A DNA stretch of 64,000 nucleotides. It comes from Pelotomaculum sp. UBA1371 (GTDB taxonomy: Bacteria > Bacillota > Desulfotomaculia > Desulfotomaculales > Pelotomaculaceae). Shown piece after piece: positions 1 to 8,255 of this stretch. Location of the stretch: positions 1 through 64,000 of the forward strand of contig DBRJ01000020.1 in the NCBI GenBank assembly GCA_002305915.1, written 5' to 3'. The translations under genes were made by a program, and so were the position numbers. The notes beneath the pieces were generated by a model. It saw nothing but the letters and a program-made list of their open reading frames with translations. It did not search any database and was not told where the DNA came from. Numbering within the stretch: the stretch's first letter is position 1; every line of letters starts with the position of its first letter.

Positions 1-69
1 TACTCCTGCATTGCCCAACCTCCCGGTTATTGGAACTTGGAAGCAGTTCTGAAATCTTGTTGGGAATGA
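1..69 (+). CDS. possible C-terminal end of an unknown gene
   Basis: The first frame is open from the window edge to a TGA at 67-69 and encodes 22 residues including QPPGYWNLE. This may be the tail of a gene that starts before the window. It is too short to assign, and chance openness is possible. The stretch from 70 to about 220 shows no convincing gene. Confidence 0.2.
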   Translation, partial: YSCIAQPPGYWNLEAVLKSCWE

Positions 70-221
70 TTTAAAGCTCCTTATAAGCCAACTTCCTTTT
101 AGATGTATATGCACCTGCAGTGCAGAAATGCGTTCGCCGGATAAGAACCCTTTAGAATGTATTTCCTTAGAAATGCGCAATGAAGATCCTGAAAGGGAGG
201 TTATTTTTACTCTTTCTTTAC

Positions 222-250
222 TTGCTGCCGGTAATGGAATATTTTATAAT
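222..250 (+). promoter_or_regulatory. sigma-A-type promoter of the tetR gene
   Basis: TTGCTG (222-227) and a consensus TATAAT (245-250) are separated by exactly 17 bp, 40 bp before the chosen tetR start. The -10 box is perfect and the -35 box matches at three of six positions. Confidence 0.7.
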
Positions 251-253
251 AGA

Positions 254-267
254 ACTGACTGGTCAGT
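254..267. promoter_or_regulatory. palindromic operator, probable TetR binding site
   Basis: ACTGAC-TG-GTCAGT is a perfect palindrome with 6-bp arms. It starts 4 bp after the -10 box, so it covers the expected transcription start. This position and form are typical of TetR-family autorepression sites. Binding by the adjacent regulator is inferred. Confidence 0.75.
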
Positions 268-289
268 ACAAAAACTTGGGGGTATCTTC

Positions 290-898
290 ATGGGGGACAC
301 GTTTTCAGAGGCTTTCAAAGGTAACCGGGGGGACAGCCGGGCTCTTTTTGAAGCGGCAGATGGAATATTTGCCAGAAAGGGCTATCATAAAGCCACCGTT
401 GAGGAAATAGCCCGGGCCATCGGTGTAGCAAAGGGTACCATCTACTATCACTTTGAAAACAAAGAGGACCTTTACCTGGCCGTCATCCGGGAGGGGGTTT
501 ATCTTTTCAAACAAAAGTTAGACAGGGTGGCGGCAACAAAGGCTCCTCCGCCGGAAAAAATCGGCATGCTCATCGAAGGACAGCTGCTCTTTTTTGAGCA
601 AGAAAAAGATTTTGTTTTTCTATTCTTAAAGGAACTCTTCAGCACCGGTGTAAGGAGAGAACTTCTGGCGGAAATGCTGGCAGGTTGTCTCCAGGTCATC
701 CGCAATGTAGTTGAGGATGGCATCCAGGACGGCTCCTTTAAGGCAGTTGATCCGGAAATTACCACCTCCGCACTTTTTGGTATGGTTGCCATACCGGCTC
801 TTCATTACCTCAGCTATAACCGGAATATACCCCTGGAACCCGTGCACAGTGCCGTCGGAGAGATTTTATTCAAGGGCATTTGCGCTTCGCGGGTCTGA
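290..898 (+). CDS. TetR/AcrR-family transcriptional regulator
   Basis: A DNA-binding repressor of about 202 residues. The N-terminal helix-turn-helix (about residues 18-60) has the family pattern with ATVEEIARAIGVAKGTIYYHF. The rest is the helical ligand and dimer domain. The ATG at 290 is chosen because the promoter and operator at 222-267 lie upstream of it, GGGGGT precedes it, and the length then fits the family. An upstream in-frame start at 128 would place the promoter inside the gene. It precedes an adaptor-ATPase-permease set in the order of E. coli cecR-ybhGFSR, so it probably senses an exported compound and represses itself and the exporter. Confidence 0.9.
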   Translation: MGDTFSEAFKGNRGDSRALFEAADGIFARKGYHKATVEEIARAIGVAKGTIYYHFENKEDLYLAVIREGVYLFKQKLDRVAATKAPPPEKIGMLIEGQLLFFEQEKDFVFLFLKELFSTGVRRELLAEMLAGCLQVIRNVVEDGIQDGSFKAVDPEITTSALFGMVAIPALHYLSYNRNIPLEPVHSAVGEILFKGICASRV

Positions 899-1038
899 GC
901 AAAGCACATGGGTGCATCCTATTATTTGGATAATTTGCTTTGATTTTTTGCTGCGCTGGTCTTTAGCAAAACAAGGGATGTCCCCCTGAGCGCCAACAGA
1001 CCCACAGCGGCATCTGAATCCAAGGAGGGGTGCAATAA

Positions 1039-2109
1039 ATGGCAACCGGTGCGTTTGCCGATCTTGATCGCAAAAAAACCGTCATTTCAGTACTGTTTTT
1101 GGCAATTATAGGCCTCGGGGTTTTGCTTTTCCTGAATCATTACAGACACCAGACCCTTATTCAGGAAGAACGGAAGAGCCTGACCGCCACAGGAACCATT
1201 GAAGCTAAAAGTATTCTGGCCTCTTTTAAAGTAGCCGGTAGAATTGACTCGCTGACCGTAGAAGAGGGCAGCTATGTGGAAAAGGGGCAGGAACTGGCCA
1301 GACTGGATACCCGGGAAATTGCCGCCCGGTTGAGCCAGGCCCGGGGAGCCCACAATGCGGCCCTGGCCCAGGTCCGCCAGGCGGCGGACTCTGTGCCGCT
1401 GACAAGCCAGCAGGTAGAAACCGCCATTGAGCAGGCCAGGGCCAAAGTCGCCCAGGCCGAAGTCGGCGTCCAGGAAGCAAGTCAGTCCCTGGAACGGGCC
1501 ACCGTCCTGCACGAAAGCGGCGCGGCTTCCGCCAAAACCCTGGATGACGCCAGAAACAATTACGAGCTGGCCCAAAACAAGCTCAGGGAGGCCCAAAGCG
1601 CCCTGGAACAGGCCCTGGCCGCCCGCTTGAAAGTCCAGGTGGCCCAGTCCCAGTACGAGGCGGCCCTGGGCCAGAGCGAGCAGGCCGGCGGAGCCGTTGA
1701 GGAGGCCCGGGCTTACCTGGAAAACACCCTTTTGCAGGCCCCCATGTCCGGCTACATCACCCAGAAGTACCTGGAGGAGGGTGAACTGGTCAACGCCGGA
1801 ACACCGGTTCTGGAAATAACCGATATAGAGCATACCTACGTCAAGGTTTTTATCAGCGAGACGAAAATTGGCCGTGTCCACCTGGACCAGGAAGCTGAGA
1901 TTACCGTGGCTTCCTTTCCGGACAGGGTCTTTCCGGGCAGGGTGGTCTGGATCAATGACGCCGGCGATTTCGCCGTCCGCAAGGCCGTGAACGAGCAGGA
2001 CGAGCACGATCTGCGCAGCTTTGAGGTAAAAATTGATCTCCCCAACCCCGACCTTGTCTTAAAAACCGGGATGACCGCCAGGGTGAAACTTCTGGAGGAG
2101 GTCAATTAA
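1039..2109 (+). CDS. HlyD-family membrane fusion (adaptor) protein of an ABC exporter
   Basis: A 356-residue adaptor linking an inner-membrane ABC exporter to the outside. One N-terminal membrane segment (about residues 14-32) is followed by the first half of a biotinyl-lipoyl domain (GRIDSLTVEEGSYVEKGQEL, about 68-87). A long Ala/Gln/Glu-rich coiled coil spans about 95-225. The second lipoyl half (APMSGYI...EEGELV) and a beta-barrel region follow. AAGGAGGGG precedes the ATG. It resembles E. coli YbhG in order and form. The stop is only 3 nt before the next ATG, so the genes are co-transcribed. In a Gram-positive-lineage cell the adaptor may act without an outer-membrane channel. Confidence 0.88.
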   Translation: MATGAFADLDRKKTVISVLFLAIIGLGVLLFLNHYRHQTLIQEERKSLTATGTIEAKSILASFKVAGRIDSLTVEEGSYVEKGQELARLDTREIAARLSQARGAHNAALAQVRQAADSVPLTSQQVETAIEQARAKVAQAEVGVQEASQSLERATVLHESGAASAKTLDDARNNYELAQNKLREAQSALEQALAARLKVQVAQSQYEAALGQSEQAGGAVEEARAYLENTLLQAPMSGYITQKYLEEGELVNAGTPVLEITDIEHTYVKVFISETKIGRVHLDQEAEITVASFPDRVFPGRVVWINDAGDFAVRKAVNEQDEHDLRSFEVKIDLPNPDLVLKTGMTARVKLLEEVN

Positions 2110-2112
2110 CAG

Positions 2113-2838
2113 ATGGAGCCGGTTGTCAGGGTTAGGGACCTTGTTCAAAAAATAAAGAAAAGGATTATTTTGGACGGAGTCGGCCTGGAAGTATACAGAG
2201 GGGAGTGCTTCGGCCTCTTCGGCCTCAGGGGAGCCGGCAAGACTGCTCTCCTGCACATCCTGGCCGGCATTGACAGGTTCAGGTCGGGAAGCGTGGAAGT
2301 CCTTGGCTATGACATCCGTAAATCTGAACGCTTCAAGCACCAGCTGGGCCTGGTAACCCAGGGAAAAAGCCTTTTTCAGGATTTAAGAGCCGGTGAAAAC
2401 CTGGATTTTCTGGCAGCTTTAAAGAATGCCGGCAGGGAGAACTGCCACCGGGTCATAGAGCGGTTTCAATTAACTGATTATCTGAGTTTGCCCGTAACCG
2501 CGCTGGAAGCCGGCGTTTACCAGCGCCTGGCCCTGGCCTGCGCCCTGCTCAACGAACCGGAGCTCCTGCTTGCCGATGATCTCTTTCAGTCAATCGACCC
2601 GGCTTCCCACCACATCATTTTGAGAGAACTGAAGGAATATCTGGCCTGCGGCGGTACCTGCATCCTGAGCTTCAACAATATGGATGCTTACAGTAAAAAT
2701 GATCTATACAGCAGCATAAGCCGGGTGGGCTGGCTTGAGCAGGGCCGGCTAACGGTCTGCCAGCCCGGGGAGGCCAGGGACCAGTGGGATCGCCGGCTTA
2801 AATCATTTGAGGAACAAAGCGGTGAGAACCATGCTTAG
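2113..2838 (+). CDS. ABC transporter ATP-binding protein with degenerate catalytic motifs
   Basis: A 241-residue single ABC domain for the adaptor and permease genes around it. Walker A is intact (GLRGAGKT, about residues 38-45). The signature LSGGQ is replaced by LEAGV. Walker B reads LLLADD, with Asp where the catalytic Glu should be. The switch His is replaced by Asn (ILSFNNMD). E. coli YbhF, the likely counterpart, carries two ABC domains; this protein has one. It probably binds ATP, but hydrolysis may be weak. It might pair with another ATPase or act in a regulatory way; this is inference. Confidence 0.85.
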   Translation: MEPVVRVRDLVQKIKKRIILDGVGLEVYRGECFGLFGLRGAGKTALLHILAGIDRFRSGSVEVLGYDIRKSERFKHQLGLVTQGKSLFQDLRAGENLDFLAALKNAGRENCHRVIERFQLTDYLSLPVTALEAGVYQRLALACALLNEPELLLADDLFQSIDPASHHIILRELKEYLACGGTCILSFNNMDAYSKNDLYSSISRVGWLEQGRLTVCQPGEARDQWDRRLKSFEEQSGENHA

Positions 2839-3970
2839 GCAGTGCCTGGCCGTTATGCGCCGGGAAGTTTACTACCTGTGGCGGGACAAAGGGCTGCGGA
2901 ATATTTTACTGGCAGGTTCCCTGCTGGGGCTGCTGGTTTTTTACGCCACTTACAGCACCCAGGTCTTAAAAGATATTCCAACGGCTGTTGTGGACCTGGA
3001 TTGTTCCCGGGAGAGCCGGCAACTGGTTGAAGATGTCAGCGGCGCCGAAAACCTGAAAGTAGTGGCCTGCCCCGGCAGTTTTGCTGAAGTTGAAGAACTG
3101 ATCCGGCGGGGACAGGTAGTGGTGGGGATCGTTATTCCGGAAAACTACGCCAAAAGTGTCTCCTTAAGACGCCAGGTCAACCTCTCCGTGATCATCGACG
3201 GCAGTAATATGATTTACGCGACCAACGCAGCCAATACGGTTTTAGCAATAACGGGTACAATCAACGCTCAAGCAGGGATTAAAACCCTGCTGGCCGGGGG
3301 CCTGCACCCGGACCAGGCCCAGGAAGCCTTCAGCTCCGTTACCTTCCGGGAAGAACCCTGGTTCAACCCCACCTTGAATTACGCTTACTTCCTGGTGCTG
3401 GCCCTGGCCTTGAATTTATGGCAGCAGTGCTGTATGCTGACGGCCTGCATGAACATCATCGGAGAAACGGGACGGAAAAGCTGGTCCCTGCTGAAGGCGG
3501 CGGGGGTCTCCAAATTCATGTTTTTTTTCAGCAAGTCCACTGTGCAGATCGCCCTTTTCATCCTGACGGTCCTGCCTGTTTATTATCTTTCTTTCAATGT
3601 TCTCAAGCTGCCCCTGGCCTGCAGCTTCTGGATGCTTCTTTTGTTTACCCTGGCCTTTGCCCTGGCCCTGCACGCAACCGGCACCCTGGTCTCCAGCTTC
3701 GCCCGTACTTCGGTCAATTCTACCAGGTTCGGCATGATTATCGCCGTACCTTCCTTTATCCTCTGCGGCTACACCTGGCCCCTGGAGGCCATGCCCCAAA
3801 TTGTGCAGCAAGTCGTCAAAGTCCTGCCGCAAACCTGGTTTTTTCAGGGAATCAACTACCTGACCTTTAAGGACCCGGGCTGGACCTTCATGGCCCCCTT
3901 CTTTTCAGCGCTGCTGGTGATTGCAGCCCTCAGCTACGCCGCAGCCGCGCTTATTGCTTCCCGGAGCTAA
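2831..3970 (+). CDS. ABC-2 type transporter permease (first of two)
   Basis: A permease of about 379 residues. It has an N-terminal membrane helix (about 24-40), a large extracytoplasmic domain beginning KDIPTAVVDLDCSRESRQLV, and five or six C-terminal helices from about residue 180, as in the YbhS/YbhR family. The ATG at 2831 follows GGTGA and overlaps the ATPase stop by 8 nt, implying translational coupling. A TTG at 2807 in the same frame is less likely. It should form a heterodimer with the product of 4073-5269. The substrate is unknown. Confidence 0.88.
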   Translation: MLRQCLAVMRREVYYLWRDKGLRNILLAGSLLGLLVFYATYSTQVLKDIPTAVVDLDCSRESRQLVEDVSGAENLKVVACPGSFAEVEELIRRGQVVVGIVIPENYAKSVSLRRQVNLSVIIDGSNMIYATNAANTVLAITGTINAQAGIKTLLAGGLHPDQAQEAFSSVTFREEPWFNPTLNYAYFLVLALALNLWQQCCMLTACMNIIGETGRKSWSLLKAAGVSKFMFFFSKSTVQIALFILTVLPVYYLSFNVLKLPLACSFWMLLLFTLAFALALHATGTLVSSFARTSVNSTRFGMIIAVPSFILCGYTWPLEAMPQIVQQVVKVLPQTWFFQGINYLTFKDPGWTFMAPFFSALLVIAALSYAAAALIASRS

Positions 3971-4072
3971 GGGACAAGCCCGCCGCGACTGCCGCCGCCA
4001 CGCTGGCGCGGGCAAGCCCGCGCCGGAGAAACCTGAACGACCTACTTCCGGAAAGTTAAGGAGTGAGCCCCT

Positions 4073-5269
4073 TTGAAACAAGTGGCAGCCATTGCCCATT
4101 ATGAGATGGTGCACATTCTCAAAGACAAAATTCTTCTTTTACTGGTGTTTGCCGTCCCCCTCCTTTACGCCTCCCTCTGCGGCCTGGTCTATTTCTCAGG
4201 ACTCCTGACGGATATTCCCCTGGCCATTGTGGACCTGGACAATTCCAGGCTGAGCCGGGAAGTGGTTGCGGCCTTCGAGAATTCTCCGCGCTTTCAGGTG
4301 GTCCCGGGGATCGATACCTATGCCGGGCTGGAAGAGGGGATGAAAGAAGGGACCGTCCGGGCCGGCGTCGTCATCCCCGGGGATTTTGAGACAAAAATAA
4401 CCCAGCACAGGAATACGGAGGTTTTAACCGTTTATGACGCCTCGAACCTGATCTGGGGCTTAAACATCCGGAAGTATACCCTGGAGGTCATCGGCACCTT
4501 TAATGCCCGTTATACCGCCGCCTACCTCGCCGGTCTGGGCCTGACGGCAACAGAAATCAGCAATGCCCTGAACACCGTGCAGGGCAATATTGAGGTCTGG
4601 TACAACCCCACCTTCAGCTACGCCAACTATATCCTGATGGGGCTGTACATGATCATAATTCAACAAATCGGCCTGCTCTGCGTGAGCCTGACCATAACCA
4701 GGGAAAAGGAAAAAAACAGCTGGCTCCAGTACCTTTGTTCACCCGTGGCTGCCTGGAAGATCTTCCTGGGCAAGTCACTTCCCTATTTCCTCACAAACCT
4801 GATGAACTATGGCCTGCTGCTCTGGTTTGCCCGGAGCGTGGTCCTGGTAAAGGTAGAAGGTTCCACCCTTTTAATCCTCTTGCTGGGGTTGCTCTACAGT
4901 GTCACCATTACCTCCGCCGGCTTCTGCCTATCCCTTTGGGCGGCCAACTCCCTGCAGGTGACCCGTTACCTGCTGCTTCTGTCCGTACCCTTTTTTATGA
5001 TTTCGGGCTATTGCTGGCCCCCCACCCACATTCCGGAGCTGATCAATAACGCGGCCCGGTTGCTTCCCCTGACCTGGATGGCGGAGGCTTCCAGGCTGGT
5101 GACCGTTAAAAATTTGGGCGCTCCTTATATTGTTAACAATATCCTGGCCCTGTCCGTCATGGCCCTGGTCTCCACATTCTTTGCCCTGACTTTCAGCAAA
5201 CGCAGAAAACCCCCCGCCCCGGGGGGATTAGAGGTTAACAGCGGGAACAGTTATCCCAAAAGGGATTAG
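4073..5269 (+). CDS. ABC-2 type transporter permease (second of two)
   Basis: A 398-residue permease with the same layout as the preceding gene: N-terminal helix (about 21-40), extracytoplasmic domain with DIPLAIVDLDNSRLSREVV, and a C-terminal bundle of helices. The TTG start is preceded by AAGGAGTGAG at a good distance. This is the last gene of the exporter operon. Its 3' half (from about residue 208) recurs at 17151-17724 on the far side of the RHS island, so the copy here is the complete one. Confidence 0.88.
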   Translation: MKQVAAIAHYEMVHILKDKILLLLVFAVPLLYASLCGLVYFSGLLTDIPLAIVDLDNSRLSREVVAAFENSPRFQVVPGIDTYAGLEEGMKEGTVRAGVVIPGDFETKITQHRNTEVLTVYDASNLIWGLNIRKYTLEVIGTFNARYTAAYLAGLGLTATEISNALNTVQGNIEVWYNPTFSYANYILMGLYMIIIQQIGLLCVSLTITREKEKNSWLQYLCSPVAAWKIFLGKSLPYFLTNLMNYGLLLWFARSVVLVKVEGSTLLILLLGLLYSVTITSAGFCLSLWAANSLQVTRYLLLLSVPFFMISGYCWPPTHIPELINNAARLLPLTWMAEASRLVTVKNLGAPYIVNNILALSVMALVSTFFALTFSKRRKPPAPGGLEVNSGNSYPKRD

Positions 5270-5310
5270 ACATCCATTACCCTGACGCGGCACCAGCAGG
5301 AGGATGAAAA
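4696..5310. repeat. 615-bp direct repeat, copy A (3' half of permease gene)
   Basis: From AACCAGGGAAAAGG to GCAGGAGGATGAAAA this segment matches 17151-17765 with only scattered substitutions and equal length. The two copies lie in direct orientation and bracket the 11.8-kb island of IS remnants and RHS genes. The junctions are sharp: identity stops within a base or two on both sides. Confidence 0.9.
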
Positions 5311-5513
5311 TTACTAAATAGCGAATCTTTTTCTTACGGCTGGCGAAGGGAGGTCGTGTTACGTTGGTTCTGCGAGTCCGTTGGATAGACAGACTCCAAC
5401 GACCAGGTGCACCATAGATTGCAGCTCTCGTCAGGTAAGCACGCAGGATAGAATAACCAATGATGGTTGTTGCACCAGCCCTTTAATATTAATAGCCGTA
5501 GAAAGAGTAACAG
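5311..5513 (+). other. 5' non-coding end of an IS110-family remnant (possible bridge-RNA region)
   Basis: This 200-bp stretch sits directly before an IS110-type transposase start. IS110-group elements encode a bridge RNA in their 5' non-coding end. Visible structure: a perfect 7-bp stem CGTTGGA/TCCAACG (5379-5385 and 5395-5401) with a 9-nt loop, the palindrome GGTGCACC (5407-5414), and a 5-bp hairpin AACCA-ATGA-TGGTT (5455-5468). The RNA role is inferred from position. Confidence 0.4.
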
Positions 5514-5612
5514 ATGGAAGTTGTATATAGCCACTGCTGCGGTCTAGACGTTCATAAAAAGGTTGTCGTAGCCTGCATCATCACACCTAAGGGAAAAGTC
5601 CAAACTATTTAG
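5514..5612 (+). pseudogene. IS110-family transposase, N-terminal fragment
   Basis: It encodes 32 residues beginning MEVVYSHCCGLDVHKKVVVA, which has the IS110 start pattern: a GLDVHKK motif containing the first catalytic Asp of the DEDD nuclease. The frame then stops at TAG just where the next element, a decayed IS3 type, begins. The rest of the transposase is not present downstream, so the copy is dead. Confidence 0.75.
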
Positions 5613-5680
5613 CCCCCTAATTTAACTTGAGACATGTCCCCTTGTTGGTATAAAATAGAACCACGGAAGGGGATATTGAC

Positions 5681-6729
5681 ATGAAATGACAGAGATATCC
5701 AAAAAGCCTAAAAGAACAACTTGTCAGAGAAGCCCAGGAAGTCGGGAATGCTGTTCCAGTTGCCAAACGGCATGGAATAAACGTAAAAACATTATACCGT
5801 TGGATTCATGAATCTAAGCATAAGGCCTGGGAGGTAGCGCCTGAAGATGCAAAAAAGATAGCCCAGTATATGCCCTCACCCCAGGAATTTCGGCAAGTAG
5901 AAAAGGAAAACGAGCACCTACATCACAAGGTGGCCCTCCTATTCCGGGATATGCATGGACAAGTGACCGGCAACGGGTTAGTGACGAGCAAATCAAGGAG
6001 TGGCTAATGGAGCTAGTTGCCGGCGAAGAAAGTGAATATGGTTACCGTAAGTTAGCCATATGCCTAAGGCGGCAACATAACCTGGTGATTAACAACAAAA
6101 AGGTTTACAGACTGTGCAAGGAGTTAGACATCTTAGCACCCCAGCGGCGGCTCAAAATAAAACATCCCCGGCGCCTGGCTATCAACCGCGAGGTGACCGC
6201 TTCAGACCAACTCTGGGAAATTGACTTGAAGTACGGTTTTATCGCTGCAGAGGACCGGTTTTTCTATCTGATGTGCATTATTGATGTTTACGACCGGGCG
6301 ATTGTGGACTATCACATAGGATTGTCTTGCAAGAGTGAACATGCCGCCCAGATCCTTCAGCGGGCACTGTGGAAACGGCGTCTCTTTCAAACAAACTGTC
6401 GCCCAACCATCCGGAGCGATAATGGCCCGCAATTTATCAGCAATCACTTTGAAACCGCATGTAATCAACTAGGTATTGAGCACGAAAGGATACCCCCGAA
6501 GACACCGAACAAGAACGCACACATAGAATCTTTCCATGCCATCTTAGAGGATAATTGCCTTAGCCGGTACGAATTTTCGTCGTACCAGGAAGCTTGCCAA
6601 ACTGTTATCAGTTACATTCAGTTTTATAATGAACGCCGCATCCACGGCAGTCTGTATAACTATTCACCATATGAATTCCGTAAACTATCGGCTGCCGGCC
6701 AGCTAAGTCCTATTATCGTTAAAGTATGA
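5681..6729 (+). pseudogene. IS3-family transposase, decayed
   Basis: The N-terminal frame (5681-6007) encodes a helix-turn-helix (about RYPKSLKEQLVREAQEVGNA) and part of a leucine zipper, but codon 3 is TGA (probably CGA originally). The C-terminal part (6007-6729, 240 aa) has an intact DDE core: D in WEIDLKYG, D in RSDNGPQF, E in NAHIESFH. The -1 frame before 6007 also reads GGPPIPGYAWTSD, a conserved stretch normally joined to the zipper by about 60 more residues. An internal deletion near 5930 therefore probably removed that linker and shifted the frame. No terminal inverted repeats were found. Confidence 0.8.
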
Positions 6730-6833
6730 CACAAGCCCTTATGATACCGGATGCCGGAGCCTGAGCTTGGCCCCTCTAAAAACTATCGCTAACCACCTGG
6801 CCAAGACCTGGACGGCAACCGCATAGCGGCTTG

Positions 6834-6946
6834 GCCTTGACCCACCGTGATAAAATGCGTGGTGGGGACGGGCTGTATAATTGCCTATACCGTCTACCGT
6901 CACCCTCGCCCGTCCCTCTCTATCAGTAATCACGGTGGGTCAAGGC
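6834..6946. repeat. nested inverted repeat, possible miniature element
   Basis: An 18-bp perfect inverted repeat, GCCTTGACCCACCGTGAT (6834-6851) with its complement at 6929-6946, encloses a second perfect 9-bp repeat GGGACGGGC/GCCCGTCCC (6865-6873 and 6908-6916). A looser outer pair CCTGGCC/GGCCAGG lies near 6797 and 6952. No transposase fits inside. The whole gap 6730-7067 holds nothing else recognizable. It could be the end of a mobile element or a structured RNA. Confidence 0.65.
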
Positions 6947-7067
6947 TTGACGGCCAGGTCACATTAGAAGATAACAAAATCACAATTAAGGTTTAGATAA
7001 AGGTTTAGTATTTTTGCAATCCTATGCAATCATGAGAATAAGGGGAGTAGACTCTAAAATTAGGGAT

Positions 7068-7289
7068 TTAAACCGGTTCTGCTTCAGCCTTAATCCATTG
7101 CTTCTTGGAGAACTTGGCCAGGCTGGCAATTAAGCGATCGAGGTTGCCTTCCTGCAAGTCCTCAATGCGTCCCATATTCATAAGGACCTTTTGGCGAACC
7201 TTACCATTTTCCCGGACAGCCTCAACGATTTGAAGATAAGTTCTTTTAGAACCATCTTTGTTTGTAAAAGTTTTAGTTCTAGCATACAT
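7068..7289 (-). pseudogene. IS1634-type transposase, N-terminal fragment
   Basis: About 73 residues beginning MYARTKTFTNKDGSKRTYLQ and continuing through VRQKVLMNMGRIEDLQ. This is the usual N-terminal domain of IS1634/IS4-group transposases that precedes the DDE catalytic domain. The catalytic part is missing: the frame ends after AKFSKKQWIKAEAEPV next to the palindrome-rich stretch. Further in-frame ATGs exist up to 7322, but MYARTK is the family-like start. Confidence 0.6.
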
Positions 7290-7518
7290 GGCATACATAT
7301 TATACCATATATACCTACGCAATACAAGGACTTATTTCCATAGACGTGGCACTACAAATTTTTATTTTTCAAGGACTCACCCTTGCTTTTACTGGGTTTG
7401 CGGGTTTTTAGATGCCGAAAATGGATGAAAAGTTTCAAACTCGAGTAAAAGGAAGTTGCTATGTGCAAAGTTTTTGACAATTACGTTACAATATTTAGGT
7501 ATTAGGTAGTTTTTATTC

Positions 7519-8238
7519 CTAAATACCTTGTGTGTATTTTTTAAAAACTTCAAGGGGAATAAGGTAATCCAAATCCATTTGATATATCTTTGCATGTTCA
7601 TTGTTTTTATATTCTTCCAATATATCATTAAACTTAATTATTTGCATTTCTATTTCATGGTTCATCATTTCATATGGAGACCAAGTTGTTTTGACCTGGC
7701 CCCAGTCGAACCACCGCATTACCTCCAGATCTAACCATAAAGGATGTTCTTTTGCGTCTCTTTTCTTTAATATTATGCCTCTCCAGATAAGTTTATCGAA
7801 TTCTTTAATCTCTTTAATTATATCACCAGATTTATCATTGGTTAAATATATGTTTTTAATATATATGGTCGGCCATCTTTTTTGCTCTTTAATGCTTGGA
7901 TTACCCTTAACTATATTAGTGTCGCGCTTTCTGTCCCAAATAACGTTTCTTATTATTAAACCACTTTGCTTACCCTTCTTAAATGGATATTCCCGTTCCT
8001 CAGAGTATATACACCAGGAGTTTATTTTATCATTTGGAATAGTATAACGCATTCTTAAAATTTGTTCATAAGTATTTAATTTATCCTCTTTATTATGTTT
8101 AGCCCTGATGTATAACGGTTCTTCAGTGTAATAGCTGGCTATTTGCTCATATTGCAACATGGGAAACATAATCGGATGGCATTTTTCATCCATAATTTCT
8201 GCATTTCCTTCTTCAATAGGCTTCATATCTTTTTCCAT
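7519..8238 (-). CDS. unknown protein, candidate immunity protein for the displaced RHS tip
   Basis: A 239-residue, Lys/Ile/Trp-rich soluble protein of no recognized family. AAGGAAACAG precedes the ATG. It starts 17 bp after the stop of the RHS-tip gene at 8256-9173 on the same strand and shares its AT-rich composition. In RHS and other polymorphic toxin loci the small gene directly after the toxin tip is normally its immunity gene, so immunity is the leading guess by position only. A near-hairpin around 7496-7531 overlaps its end. Confidence 0.6.
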   Translation of the reverse strand: MEKDMKPIEEGNAEIMDEKCHPIMFPMLQYEQIASYYTEEPLYIRAKHNKEDKLNTYEQILRMRYTIPNDKINSWCIYSEEREYPFKKGKQSGLIIRNVIWDRKRDTNIVKGNPSIKEQKRWPTIYIKNIYLTNDKSGDIIKEIKEFDKLIWRGIILKKRDAKEHPLWLDLEVMRWFDWGQVKTTWSPYEMMNHEIEMQIIKFNDILEEYKNNEHAKIYQMDLDYLIPLEVFKKYTQGI

Positions 8239-8255
8239 TATTCTGTTTCCTTACT

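Noticed and set aside
1087..2007. A 306-aa minus-strand open frame opposite the HlyD-family gene
   Set aside because: It is the antisense shadow of a GC-rich, well-supported adaptor gene and has no family pattern or ribosome site.
3418..3870. 150-aa alternative frame within the first permease gene
   Set aside because: Shadow of a strongly supported permease; composition is that of an out-of-frame read.
5851..5857. AAAAAAG slippery heptamer in the IS3 remnant, with an open -1 frame
   Set aside because: It lies before the leucine zipper, and the -1 peptide up to about 5925 is not transposase-like. An internal deletion explains the frame change better than programmed frameshifting.
6739..6933. 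64-aa minus-strand frame across the nested palindrome
   Set aside because: Its sequence is set by the inverted repeats, and no start site or family is seen.
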